Origin: Paraburkholderia domus
GTDB lineage: Bacteria > Pseudomonadota > Gammaproteobacteria > Burkholderiales > Burkholderiaceae
Length of the DNA stretch: 64,000 nt
Direction of reading: 5' to 3'
NCBI RefSeq assembly: GCF_905220705.1
Contig: NZ_CAJNAT010000031.1
Span: 1-64,000, forward strand
This document shows positions 7,811-17,501 of this stretch, piece by piece. A program made the position numbers and the translations under genes. The notes beneath the pieces are model-generated. The model ran no database searches and was not told the DNA's origin. It worked only from the letters and a program-made list of their open reading frames with translations. Each line of letters starts with the position of its first letter. Within the stretch, counting starts at the first letter, position 1.

Positions 7811-10192
7811 CTAAGTGACGCGCCACGCCTCGGCAATTCGCGCGGCCAGGCCCGAGTCACGTTGCGTCGGCGTCGCGATGGCCTGCGCCAGCACGGCGCG
7901 CGCGCCGATCACTTCCACCCGCTCACGCGCGCGGGTAATTGCCGTGTACACGAGTTCGCGCGACAACACGCGACTGAACACCGACGGCAGCATCAACACT
8001 GCATGCTGGAACTCCGAGCCTTGCGACTTGTGAACCGTGAGCGCGAATGCCGTATCGTGCGGCGGCAGCGCGGCAGGCGACACGGCTCGCAGAGCACCGT
8101 CACCCGTACGGAAATACACGCGCAGTGCGCCGCCCGCTCCCGGCAGCGCAATGCCGATGTCGCCGTTGAACAGACCGAGCGCGTAATCGTTGCGCGTGAC
8201 CATAACGGGGCGTCCGGCGAACCACTGCGCGCCGACTGCCAGCGTCACGCCCGCCGAGCGCCGCACCTGTGCGGCCATCGCGGTATTCACCTGATCGACG
8301 CCGCGCGGCCCCGAGCGCGTCGCGCACAGAATTCGAAAACGGTTCAGCGCATCGAAGAGCGGCAATGGGTCCGGCGTATCGGCGGCCAGCGCTTCAGCAA
8401 GCGCATCCGCGTACGGTGCAAAACCTGCGGCTAGCCGCACGACGGTGCGATCCGCAAGCGTCGCATGCGTGTCTTCGTGCAGCGCCGCTGCGCAGGGTTC
8501 GGCGGGGTCGATCCGCAGGACTTCGAGCGCCGCTCCGGCTGCGCCGTTGCGAATCGCGAGCGATAAGCGGCCGATCGTCGATTCGAGGCCGAATCGATAG
8601 TTACGCTCGAGCCAGACGACGCAGTCGGCGAGCGGGTTTTGAGCGGGCGAAAGCGGTGCTGAGCCTGGTCCTGGGCCTGGTCCTGGGCCTGGTCCTGGGC
8701 CTGGTCCTAGTGCTGATCCTGACGCCGATCTTGATGCCGGTGCCGCATCTGGAGACGATGGCGACAGTGGCGCTCCGGCAGCCGGCGCGGTAGTGCCCGC
8801 GAACAGATCGTCGCCGGGCGGTCCACCGAAGACGCCGCGCGCATCGGCATCGACGAACAAGTCGTCAGGCGGCGCATCGACATCGTCCGGCGCACCCGCA
8901 TGCGCGAAAAAATCGTCAGGCCCTTGGTCGTTGCCGCCCGGTGCGCCCGGCAATGCCTGCGACAACCGCGCCGCTTCAATGCCAAGCGCTTCAGCGATCC
9001 GCTGCAGTCCGTGTTGCGTAAAAGCAGGCCGCGCGCTGAGTTCGGCGAACACCGCACCCGCCTCGACGGCGGCGAGTTGGTCCTTGTCACCGAGCATCAC
9101 GAGTCGCGTCTGCGGCGCGATGGCATCGAGCAGATGCGCCGCCATCGCCACGTCGATCATCGACGCCTCGTCGATCACGACGACGTCATAAGGCAGCGGA
9201 TTGTCGCGATGATGCCGGAAGCGCCCGCCCGGCCCGGAACCGAGCAGCCGATGCAAGGTGTACGACGTCTGCGGCAAGCGCGCCGCGAGTTCGGGCGGCA
9301 AATCGCCCGCACGTGCGAGCAAGGCTTCCTGCATCCGCTGCGCGGCTTTGCCTGTCGGCGCCGCCAGTGCGATGCGCAGATCGGCTTGCGCATCCAGCAA
9401 ACAGGCGAGCACGCCGACTACCGTCGTGGTCTTGCCGGTGCCCGGACCACCGCTGACGATGGTCAACCGCCCGGACAGCGCCATGACTGCCGCGACACGT
9501 TGCCAGTCGACCTCGTCGTCCTGCGGCGGCCCGAAGTAGCGCAGCAGACGCTCGTGCAGCGTTTGGGCGGTTGTGTCCGCGTATGCACTGGCATCTGCGC
9601 TGGCACCCGTGCGTGAAGCCGCGCTGGCGCTAGCCTTTCCACCTTCGCCGGCATCTGTCTGTGTATCTGGAGCGCCACCCGCACCGGAGCCGGCACTCGC
9701 GCGAGCATCGGCATCGGCCGCAGCCCGCGCATGCTCACGAGCCCTCACACCCTCCACCTGCCCCCCGCCCGCATGCGCAACCAGCGAGCGTGCGAGACGC
9801 CGTTCGTAATCGTAGTAGCGCGCCAGATACAGTCGCCCTTGCCCATCGATTACCAGTGGCCGCAAAGCCGCCGCGCTCGGCGAACCGTCGCTAGCCATGC
9901 CACTTGCGAACAGCGCCGCGCGCACGTCCGCGCTCGATGCATCGAAGCGTCGCGCCAGCACCGCAAGTGGCAGGCACACGTGCCCTTCGGCCGTCGCGCG
10001 GCTCGCGGCGAAGGCGGCTCGTGCCGCCCACTTCACCGCCTCGCCCGATGCACCGCCGCGCCGCGCCAGCGTGCCGATGCGGCGCGCGAACCCCTCGGCC
10101 AGCGCGGTGCTGAAATCGGCTGGCGCCGGTAAATTCACCCCGATGTCATCGAGCTCCGGCGGCGCGGAAGCGTTCCGCTCGAACGTGCTCAT
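7811..10192 (-). CDS. recD: RecBCD exonuclease subunit RecD (5'-3' helicase)
   Basis: Alpha subunit of the RecBCD helicase-nuclease that processes double-strand breaks. 793 residues, against about 608 in Escherichia coli. SF1B helicase motifs are present: Walker A (GGPGTGKTTT, about residue 245), Walker B (VVVIDEASMID, about 336) and the C-terminal ALTVHKSQGSEFQHAVL. The extra length comes from two low-complexity inserts, an Ala/Gly/Asp-rich one at about 140-212 and an acidic Pro/Gly/Ser-rich one at about 415-520 that includes a (Gly-Pro)n run. The start at 10192 gives an ATGA overlap with the recB stop; an earlier ATG at 10288 is less likely. Confidence 0.95.
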   Translation of the reverse strand: MSTFERNASAPPELDDIGVNLPAPADFSTALAEGFARRIGTLARRGGASGEAVKWAARAAFAASRATAEGHVCLPLAVLARRFDASSADVRAALFASGMASDGSPSAAALRPLVIDGQGRLYLARYYDYERRLARSLVAHAGGGQVEGVRAREHARAAADADARASAGSGAGGAPDTQTDAGEGGKASASAASRTGASADASAYADTTAQTLHERLLRYFGPPQDDEVDWQRVAAVMALSGRLTIVSGGPGTGKTTTVVGVLACLLDAQADLRIALAAPTGKAAQRMQEALLARAGDLPPELAARLPQTSYTLHRLLGSGPGGRFRHHRDNPLPYDVVVIDEASMIDVAMAAHLLDAIAPQTRLVMLGDKDQLAAVEAGAVFAELSARPAFTQHGLQRIAEALGIEAARLSQALPGAPGGNDQGPDDFFAHAGAPDDVDAPPDDLFVDADARGVFGGPPGDDLFAGTTAPAAGAPLSPSSPDAAPASRSASGSALGPGPGPGPGPGPGPGSAPLSPAQNPLADCVVWLERNYRFGLESTIGRLSLAIRNGAAGAALEVLRIDPAEPCAAALHEDTHATLADRTVVRLAAGFAPYADALAEALAADTPDPLPLFDALNRFRILCATRSGPRGVDQVNTAMAAQVRRSAGVTLAVGAQWFAGRPVMVTRNDYALGLFNGDIGIALPGAGGALRVYFRTGDGALRAVSPAALPPHDTAFALTVHKSQGSEFQHAVLMLPSVFSRVLSRELVYTAITRARERVEVIGARAVLAQAIATPTQRDSGLAARIAEAWRVT
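8664..8711. repeat. 12-base tandem repeat inside recD
   Basis: Three exact copies of CCTGGTCCTGGG followed by a degenerate fourth. On the coding strand it gives the alternating Gly-Pro run of RecD (about residues 494-509). Because the unit is a multiple of three, gain or loss of copies keeps the frame. Confidence 0.95.
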
Positions 10193-13100
10193 GCGACACC
10201 TCCGATCATCGCCGCGTCGAGCAACGCCACCAGTTCGAATGCGGGCCGCCGCATGTGCACGCCCGCCGCCCCGTCGGCATCGCGCCACTGCGGACGAACG
10301 CCGCGCACGAACAGATAGAGATAGCCGCCGATGTGCGTGTCGTACTCGTAATCGCGCACCCGCGTTTTCAGATAGCGATGCAGCGCCACCGTATAGAGCA
10401 GCGCCTGCAGGTGATACGCGTGGCTCGCCATGGCCGCTTCGAGCGGCGCCGCAGCGTAGTCGGCGACGGTGTCGCCCAGATGGTTCGACTTCCAGTCGAC
10501 GATCCAGAAACGTCCGTCGTGCTCGACGATCATGTCGATAAATCCTTTCACGAAACCGCGCAACACGCCGGATTCCAGCGCCACGTCGGGATAGCCGTGT
10601 TCGATCAGCAACTTGCGCAACGCCGGAAAATCGAGCGATGGCGCGGCAAACAGAAATTCGAGTTCGTTCAGACGGCGCTGCGGATCCAGCCTGGCGAGCG
10701 CCATGCCGGGCACAAGCTCGGTGGTCACGACGTCCGCAATCAGGTTATGCATCATGTTGGGCAAACGTGCCGCCAGTTCGGGCACAGCCGGCGCTGGGCG
10801 CTCGCGCAACGCGCCCCGGATGGCGTCCGGCCACGTATGCGGATCGGTGAAATCCGCGAGTTCGAACATGCGATGCAGACACTCGCCCGCCGCCGCGCCG
10901 CGCGGAAACGCGAGAATGTCGTCTTCGCCGTAGGACGGCGCTTGCGGCACCGGCAACGGCATAGGCGCGAGCGCGTCGGCGATTTCATCGTGATCGGGGC
11001 GCACTTCTTCCGCTAGCGTATGCGTCTCCTCGGCTTTGCTGCCGGCGGCGATCAAGCCGCTGAAGCTCGCCATGCGCCACTGATCGCGCAACGGCCGCCG
11101 ATTGGCACGCGCCTGCATCCGCGCGCCGCTGTCCTGAAGACTTTCCAGCGGCACGCGGCGCTCCACTTCCGGCAACGCCTGCAAGACAATCGGGCCGCCC
11201 GCCAGCGCGCGCCATCGCTCGGATAAGGCGGATTCGTCGGGTGGATCGGTGAGCCAATCGTCAAAGCTGTGACCACTACCACCCACCAGCCAGTTCAGCA
11301 CACTGCGGCGTGACTCCTTGGTGGAGCGCGACGAAAGATAGGTACCGGCGACCAGATAGCAGCGATACACCGCGCGCGTCAGCGCCACATAGACGAGCCG
11401 TGCGCGCTCCGCCGCCTGTTCGCGTGCCGCATGACGTGACGCGCGTTCGGCCTCTTCGTCATCGCAACCGTAGTGCAGCACCGCGCCGCCCGTGTCGTCG
11501 TGATACTCGCGCGCATCGGGCAAACCGGAGGACGGCGGCTCGCGCAGCGCACCGTCGTTCAGAAACGGACAGAAAACGACCGCGTATTCCAGCCCTTTCG
11601 ATTTGTGGACGGTCACGATCTGCACGAGGTTGCGATCCGACTCGAGCCGCAACTGAGCGTCTTCACCGCCACCTTGCGTGCGTTGCGCGGCGAGCCAGCG
11701 CAAAGTCGGCGCGATGCCCGGTTGCGTGGCGGCACGCGCCTGCACGAGTTCGGCCAGATGATTCACGTTCGTCAGACGGCGCTCGCCGTCCGGTCCGGCC
11801 ACCAACCGTTGTGCGACTCGCAGCTCGCGCATCAGCGTGCGCCACATCAAAGCGAAACCGCGCTCGTGCCATAGCGTGCGATAACGCGAGAAACGTTCGA
11901 CCCACCCCATCGCATCCGCGGCATGCGCGGGATCGTCGGCCGGTGCCGGCGCGTCGGCGACCTGCTCGAGGCGCCACAGCGCAGTGGCGTCGAGGCCGAG
12001 CCAATCGGTGGCGAGCGCAGCGCGCAAACGGCGCAGGTCGCCCGGCGTATCGACCGCGGCCAGCACGCGTTCGATCTGCTCGGCGTCGAGCGTTGCGAAC
12101 ACCGAGGCCTGCGCCAGTTCCACGCTGCCGACGCCCCACGACGCCAGCACACGCTTGATCAGACTGCCCTGCTTATGCGTTTGCACGAGCACAGCGATAT
12201 TGCCCGGTGCGAGCGGCGCGTCGCCGATCGTCACCGACCCTTCTCGCGCGCCGCGCAGCAGCCGTACGATCTCGGCGGCGCAGGCCTCGCTCGCCGCGCG
12301 CTGCGCTTCGCGTTTGGTCAACGCGGCGTCGCCATGCGGCAGAGTCCAGATGCGGAAGTCGCCGGCGCTCGCGTTGGGTTCGGAGAATGGCGGACGACGC
12401 CGCTCGCCAGCCCGCACCGGCTGATAGTCGAGACCGTCGAGCACGAAGGCCTGCGGATTGGCTTCGAATAGCCGGTTGCAGGCCTCGACGATCGGCGCGG
12501 TCGAACGCTGATTGACCGCGAGCGTGTAGCACGCCGACGCCGCCGCGCGCGCGGCCAGATACGTATGCAGGTCCGCCGCACGGAAACTGTAGATCGCCTG
12601 CTTCGGATCGCCGACCAGAAACAACGGGCCGGCCGGCGCGAAGATGCGGCTGAAGATCGCGAACTGCAGCGGATCGGTATCCTGAAACTCGTCGATCAGC
12701 GCGGCCGGATAACGCGTACGCAAAGCATCGGCAAGCCAGGGGTTGGCAGCGAGCGCGCGATACAGGTTGGACAGCAGATCGTCGAACGACACCACCCGGC
12801 GCGTGCGTTTGCGAGCCACCAGTTCGGCGGGCGCATAGTCGAGCCAGGTTTCTACGAGCGAGAGCCAACGCGCGCGTTGCGCGGCTTCGGCCGCGACCAC
12901 GGCTGCGGCCAACGCTTCGGCGTGCTCGAAGAACGGGTGCTCAGGCGGTTCGAACTTGACCTTGGTGGCCTTTTTCAACGCCGAAGCCGTCAGCTTCAAC
13001 GCAGCCTTCGGCGGCGGCGCATGACAATCGCCCTGGGCGAAGTATTCGGTCCACGCGGCGATCGCGGCGCTCACGAGTTCAGGCTTGTGCGAGGTCTTGC

Positions 13101-13881
13101 TCAGACGGTCCTGCGCGCCTCCAAGCAGACTGACGATCGTGTCGCGCTCCGCCTGCCAGACTGCGAGGGCAGCATCGAAACCCGCCTGCGGATCGGCATT
13201 GTTTCCACCTGCATCGACCTTGCCCCAGCGCAGCTGCGCCAACGGCTTCTTCAACCGCCGCGCGAGTTGCTCATCGAGCGACGCGGGACCGGCGCGTTTG
13301 GCCACCAGCCATGCAGCGAAAGCAGGATGTGCGTAGGCGACCGGCTCCACTTTCTCGCGCCAGAAATCGGCCGCCATTTCGAAACGTAAGGCAGCGTCGT
13401 CGGCTTCCATTTCGAACGCGAACGGCATGGCCGCGGCAAACGGCGCCTCCTGCAAGGCACGTTGACAGAACGCGTGGATGGTGTGAATCGCGGCCTGGTC
13501 GAACGTACGCAGCGCGCGGCGCACGACCTTCAACGCGGTCTCACGATCGATGCCACGCTCCGGCGCGAGGGTCGTTTCAAAGAGACGCTGGATGAACGGA
13601 TCGCCGCCATCGTCGTCTGTATCGATCGCCCGATCCAGTTCCGCGAGCCGCCCGCGAATCCGCTCGTGCAGCTCCGCAGTCGCCGCCTTCGTAAAGGTCA
13701 CGACAAGAATCTGATCGGCGTTCAGGTTCTTTTCGAGCAGCAGCCGCACGTACAACGCGCAGATGTTCCAGGTCTTGCCGGTTCCCGCCGAGGCCTCGAT
13801 CTGATTGACGCCCTCGAGCGAACAGGCGAAGACGTCGAGTTCTTCGGCGACCAGCGCGTGATGGTGAACGGCGCCGCTCAT
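10189..13881 (-). CDS. recB: RecBCD exonuclease subunit RecB (3'-5' helicase/nuclease)
   Basis: Beta subunit of RecBCD, 1230 residues, close to the family norm. It has the UvrD-like SF1A helicase motifs: Walker A ASAGTGKT (about residues 30-37), motif Ia VVTFTKAATAELHERIR, Walker B LIDEFQDTDPLQF (about 397), and the late helicase motifs TVHKSKGLEYAVVFCPF and VYVALTRAVYRC. The C-terminal nuclease domain has the RecB signature GFIDMIVEHDGRFWIVDWKS at about residues 1108-1128, with the Asp and Lys metal site. It overlaps recC (ATGA at 13878-13881) and recD (ATGA at 10189-10192), which indicates translational coupling and equal stoichiometry. Confidence 0.97.
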   Translation of the reverse strand: MSGAVHHHALVAEELDVFACSLEGVNQIEASAGTGKTWNICALYVRLLLEKNLNADQILVVTFTKAATAELHERIRGRLAELDRAIDTDDDGGDPFIQRLFETTLAPERGIDRETALKVVRRALRTFDQAAIHTIHAFCQRALQEAPFAAAMPFAFEMEADDAALRFEMAADFWREKVEPVAYAHPAFAAWLVAKRAGPASLDEQLARRLKKPLAQLRWGKVDAGGNNADPQAGFDAALAVWQAERDTIVSLLGGAQDRLSKTSHKPELVSAAIAAWTEYFAQGDCHAPPPKAALKLTASALKKATKVKFEPPEHPFFEHAEALAAAVVAAEAAQRARWLSLVETWLDYAPAELVARKRTRRVVSFDDLLSNLYRALAANPWLADALRTRYPAALIDEFQDTDPLQFAIFSRIFAPAGPLFLVGDPKQAIYSFRAADLHTYLAARAAASACYTLAVNQRSTAPIVEACNRLFEANPQAFVLDGLDYQPVRAGERRRPPFSEPNASAGDFRIWTLPHGDAALTKREAQRAASEACAAEIVRLLRGAREGSVTIGDAPLAPGNIAVLVQTHKQGSLIKRVLASWGVGSVELAQASVFATLDAEQIERVLAAVDTPGDLRRLRAALATDWLGLDATALWRLEQVADAPAPADDPAHAADAMGWVERFSRYRTLWHERGFALMWRTLMRELRVAQRLVAGPDGERRLTNVNHLAELVQARAATQPGIAPTLRWLAAQRTQGGGEDAQLRLESDRNLVQIVTVHKSKGLEYAVVFCPFLNDGALREPPSSGLPDAREYHDDTGGAVLHYGCDDEEAERASRHAAREQAAERARLVYVALTRAVYRCYLVAGTYLSSRSTKESRRSVLNWLVGGSGHSFDDWLTDPPDESALSERWRALAGGPIVLQALPEVERRVPLESLQDSGARMQARANRRPLRDQWRMASFSGLIAAGSKAEETHTLAEEVRPDHDEIADALAPMPLPVPQAPSYGEDDILAFPRGAAAGECLHRMFELADFTDPHTWPDAIRGALRERPAPAVPELAARLPNMMHNLIADVVTTELVPGMALARLDPQRRLNELEFLFAAPSLDFPALRKLLIEHGYPDVALESGVLRGFVKGFIDMIVEHDGRFWIVDWKSNHLGDTVADYAAAPLEAAMASHAYHLQALLYTVALHRYLKTRVRDYEYDTHIGGYLYLFVRGVRPQWRDADGAAGVHMRRPAFELVALLDAAMIGGVA

Positions 13882-16800
13882 GACGCGCTCCGCAGATGCT
13901 GCACGAGCGGTTTGAAAACAATCGAGGCAAGACTGCCAAACGGTTCGTCGAGCGTCAGCGGCGTGCCGCGCAGCGCGATGCGCAAGGCGGGGTCGTCGGA
14001 TTCGCCGCGCACACGATCATTGATCCACACACCCTGCGCCGCGGAATCGCTCTCGCTGACCTTCACCCACGCGCTCTTCGGGAAAAAGCGCAGCGGCAGC
14101 ATGCGCCCTGCTCTGAACAACGCGGCAAGTGGCGCCAGTTCATCGAGCGGCGCGGCGACCGGCGTGAGCTCGAAGCTCTCGCCGCTGCCATGCCAAACTG
14201 TGCGCCGTGGGCCGTTCGGCTGCGCCGCGCAATAGACCAGATGCGCAAGCCACGCCGACAGATAGTCGCGCGCGGTAGGTTTGGCGTAGCGGAAAATCAC
14301 TTGTCCTGTTTCGGTCAGCAAATTCAAGGTGCCGTGCAATTGCAGCGGTGCTTCGGCCGCTTTGCGTAGCGCTGCGTCGTGAGGGCCGAAAAGCGTATCG
14401 GCGATGTCGGCACGATCGGGCCAGCGCGGCACGATATCGAGCACGAACGGCAAACGCGTTACACCCGACGCGACTTCGCGGCGCACGCTGTCGGCGAGCT
14501 GGCGCAGCGCGCCGAGTTCGCGCGAGCGCCATACCGCGCCGGTCGCGCCACCCGGCAGTTCGGGACTGGCCGCGGCGACGCGGCGCACGCGCTCGAACAT
14601 GCTGTCGTCGTCTTCTTCTGTATCGCTATCCAGCAGTACCGGCAGGAGCCGCTCCGCCAAGGCATCGCGGCCGGCCCAATCGAGTTCGAACGGTTCGGTG
14701 TCGAGCAATTCGCCCTGTGCATCCGACAACACAATACCCAGGCGATCGCGCAACAATGCACGCGCCGGATGACGCCAGAAGCGCACGAATTCGTCGAATG
14801 CAACGGAGTCCGTGTCCTCGGCGGGCAACGGTTGATCGAAGAACGGCGCGGCAGCCGGATGCTGTGGCGCGGCCAGCAAACTGGCCAGTTCCGCGCGGTC
14901 CATGTCGTAAGTGAAGAGGCCTCGCTGCGACGAGAAATAGTCCGACGCGAACGCCTGCAGCGGATGATCGACGATGAACGCATGCCGCGCGGCGTCAACT
15001 TCCGCGGGACTCGCCCCTTCCCCCGCCGACACCTGCGCGAGGTGATCGAGCAATTCGTCGACCAGTGCGGCCGGCGGCAACGGCGCATTGTCGCGAATGC
15101 TGCGGCCCGTATAGGCGATAAACAGCCGGTCGCGCGCAGCCAGCAGCAGATCGAGGAACAGATTGCGTTCGTCGTCGCGGCGCTGCCGGTCACCTGCTTT
15201 ACCGAACGCGGCCATCAGGTCGAATTCGTCGGCGCGGGCGAGACTCGGCAACACGCCGTCGTCCATGCCGAGCAGGCAGACGATGCGATACGGCAACCCG
15301 CGCAAGCTGGTCAGCGAAGAAAACGTCACGCTGCCCCAAGGCACGCCGCCGCGCGCCGGGTCGTCGAGCGCCTCGGTAAGCGCGCCGCGTACCACGGCGG
15401 CCGGCAGCACGACGTCCTGAGCGCCCGCTTGCATCGCGTCACCCATCTTGTCGATGGCGTCGCGCACCGCCGCCAGCGAATCCGCAAACTCGACCCCACC
15501 GTCGAAACACTGCGCGAGCGTCTCGAGCAGCAGTTGTGTCCATTCGGCAGGTGTCTGCTCGAGCGCACAGCGTTGTGCGAAGGTATCGATATCGTCGACG
15601 AAACGCGAGAGACGGCCGAGCAACTCGGCGTCCGAGCCATCGGCGCCTTCGACGGGCAGCCACGCGTCGACTGGCTCGCCGCCGTCCGGCATCGCGTAGC
15701 CGAGGTACAGACGGGTCAGCGCATCGGCAAACGTATGACGCGCGACAGGCACGTGTTCGCCCGTCGGTTCAATAGGCACCAGCCCTCGACGCGCACCGGC
15801 TGCCGCGAGCCATTCCTGCGCGGCTTCGAGCGCACTGGCATCGATCCCGTAACGCGCGGCGATCGCATCGACCCGCAGCCATTCGATCAGATCCGGCGCA
15901 CCCACGCTACGCTCAGGCAAGGCCAGCCAATCCAGCAGCAAACGCGCGACCGGGTTAGCCTGCGAGGGCGGCAAGCCGGTGATCCGATACGGAATGCGGC
16001 GAGTGTCGCCTGGGGGCGCGGTGCCGAACACCGCATCGATCAATGGCCCGGCGGCTGCAAGATCGGACACGGCAACCAGCACGTCGGACGGCTGCAGATC
16101 GTCGAACTCGTCGAACTCGTCGAACCAGCCGAGCAGGCGGTCATGCAGTACTTCGAGCTGCCGCGACAGGCTGTGACACACATGGACTTCAATGCCGTTT
16201 TCGATCGGCAATTCGTCTGTGTCCGCGTCTGTTCCTGTTTCAGCCCGCAGATCGAGGATGCCGTTCTGCACGGCGGCGAGCCAGCTCGGTTCCGGATTCT
16301 CGGTGAAGTCGCCGGTCTCACCGGATGCGGCGCTCTCGGTCAGCTCATGCAGCATGTGCAGTTGCGCCTGGGTCTGGCGGCCCCACTCTGCGAGAAGCGG
16401 ATGACCCACTTCCTGATAGTCGAGCTGGCCGGCGGCATCGAGCGCCTCGACTCGGCCCGCACTGACGACGTCGAACCAGAACTCGCGGCACGGGTTCATC
16501 ACATACAGACGCACATCGACCCAGCGCGAAAGCGCGCGCAGCAAAGCGACGTGCAACGGCGGCATGGTTGGCAGGGCGAACACGCTGACCGCTTCGGGCC
16601 ACCGCGCGTTCGAGATGGCTTCCAGATCGAGTGTGCCGATTTCTTCGAGAAAGCGATAAGCAGGCGGCAGGGCTGCCGCGGGCGTTCGCGCGTCGCCCGC
16701 CACTTCGGCCAGTACGGCGCGCCACAGTGCGGCTTGCCAACGCTCGTCCTCCCGGGCCGCTTCACTTGCGCCGACAAGACGCGGACCGTTGTCGTCCGCG

Positions 16801-17279
16801 GCGCCGCTCGCGAAGATCGAACCACCCTTCTGCCATTGCAACAACCATTCGGGGCGATAGGTCAGATAGTGGTCGAGCACGGTGGCCACGCGGCGCGCCA
16901 GTTCGTAGCGCATCGACGCATCCGCCGCATCGAGATACGTACGCAGACGCGGCGAGGCGTTCCAGGGGAGGCCTTCATCCGCGTCTCCCAGCAGCCGGTA
17001 GCAGCGCCAGACGAGCCGGTCCGGCGCGAATGGGGAATGCTTCGGCACTTCGATCACGCCGCCGATTTGCGCCCACAGCCACTGCGCGAGATAACCAAAG
17101 TTGACATTCGCGCAGATGCCTTGGCGCGCGGCGATATCGAGCTCGAGCCGGCGCCGCACCGCCGCGCTCGGGACGATCACGGGCTGCGCGGTCCAGGGAT
17201 CGGACGGCGCTTGCGCCAGGTCGTCGAGCAGCGCGCCGACAAGGGTTTCGTAGCGGTTCGAGTAGAAGAGTTGGAGCAT
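13878..17279 (-). CDS. recC: RecBCD exonuclease subunit RecC
   Basis: Gamma subunit of RecBCD, 1133 residues. In the Escherichia coli complex RecC splits the strands and reads Chi. The family N-terminus MLQLFYSNRYETLVGALLDDL marks the start; an in-frame ATG 123 bases upstream would add a Cys/Arg/Pro-rich leader not expected in the family. Recognisable later blocks are SVFALPTMPPLHVALLRALS, VHVCHSLSRQLEVLHDRLL and SLTSLRGLPYRIVCLLGMDD. First gene of a recC-recB-recD operon, with the promoter presumably in the 220-base gap to the divergent FUSC gene. Confidence 0.96.
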   Translation of the reverse strand: MLQLFYSNRYETLVGALLDDLAQAPSDPWTAQPVIVPSAAVRRRLELDIAARQGICANVNFGYLAQWLWAQIGGVIEVPKHSPFAPDRLVWRCYRLLGDADEGLPWNASPRLRTYLDAADASMRYELARRVATVLDHYLTYRPEWLLQWQKGGSIFASGAADDNGPRLVGASEAAREDERWQAALWRAVLAEVAGDARTPAAALPPAYRFLEEIGTLDLEAISNARWPEAVSVFALPTMPPLHVALLRALSRWVDVRLYVMNPCREFWFDVVSAGRVEALDAAGQLDYQEVGHPLLAEWGRQTQAQLHMLHELTESAASGETGDFTENPEPSWLAAVQNGILDLRAETGTDADTDELPIENGIEVHVCHSLSRQLEVLHDRLLGWFDEFDEFDDLQPSDVLVAVSDLAAAGPLIDAVFGTAPPGDTRRIPYRITGLPPSQANPVARLLLDWLALPERSVGAPDLIEWLRVDAIAARYGIDASALEAAQEWLAAAGARRGLVPIEPTGEHVPVARHTFADALTRLYLGYAMPDGGEPVDAWLPVEGADGSDAELLGRLSRFVDDIDTFAQRCALEQTPAEWTQLLLETLAQCFDGGVEFADSLAAVRDAIDKMGDAMQAGAQDVVLPAAVVRGALTEALDDPARGGVPWGSVTFSSLTSLRGLPYRIVCLLGMDDGVLPSLARADEFDLMAAFGKAGDRQRRDDERNLFLDLLLAARDRLFIAYTGRSIRDNAPLPPAALVDELLDHLAQVSAGEGASPAEVDAARHAFIVDHPLQAFASDYFSSQRGLFTYDMDRAELASLLAAPQHPAAAPFFDQPLPAEDTDSVAFDEFVRFWRHPARALLRDRLGIVLSDAQGELLDTEPFELDWAGRDALAERLLPVLLDSDTEEDDDSMFERVRRVAAASPELPGGATGAVWRSRELGALRQLADSVRREVASGVTRLPFVLDIVPRWPDRADIADTLFGPHDAALRKAAEAPLQLHGTLNLLTETGQVIFRYAKPTARDYLSAWLAHLVYCAAQPNGPRRTVWHGSGESFELTPVAAPLDELAPLAALFRAGRMLPLRFFPKSAWVKVSESDSAAQGVWINDRVRGESDDPALRIALRGTPLTLDEPFGSLASIVFKPLVQHLRSAS

Positions 17280-17501
17280 GGATTCCGGGGAAGCATACGG
17301 CGCGAGCGGAACGCCCGGGCCGCGACAGACATTGAAGCGACAGCATAACAAACGCGCTCCCAGGGCAGAACCTGGCCGAACGGACGAGGTCAGATCAGGC
17401 ACAAAATCAGTTAGACTCGACGGCAGTTTGGGTCTGCCCCGGGCCGGCCCGGGTCGACCTTTTCAACCGCGTTTTCTCCGTGAATGGAATCCAGGCAGTC
17501 G

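Noticed and set aside
8664..8711. Tandem repeat considered as a CRISPR array
   Set aside because: Units are 12 bases, have no spacers and lie inside recD.
14379..17348. Very long open frame (989 codons) antisense to recC
   Set aside because: Mirror of a GC-rich real gene: Arg/Gln/His-rich translation without any family motif, no ribosome site, and recC itself is certain.
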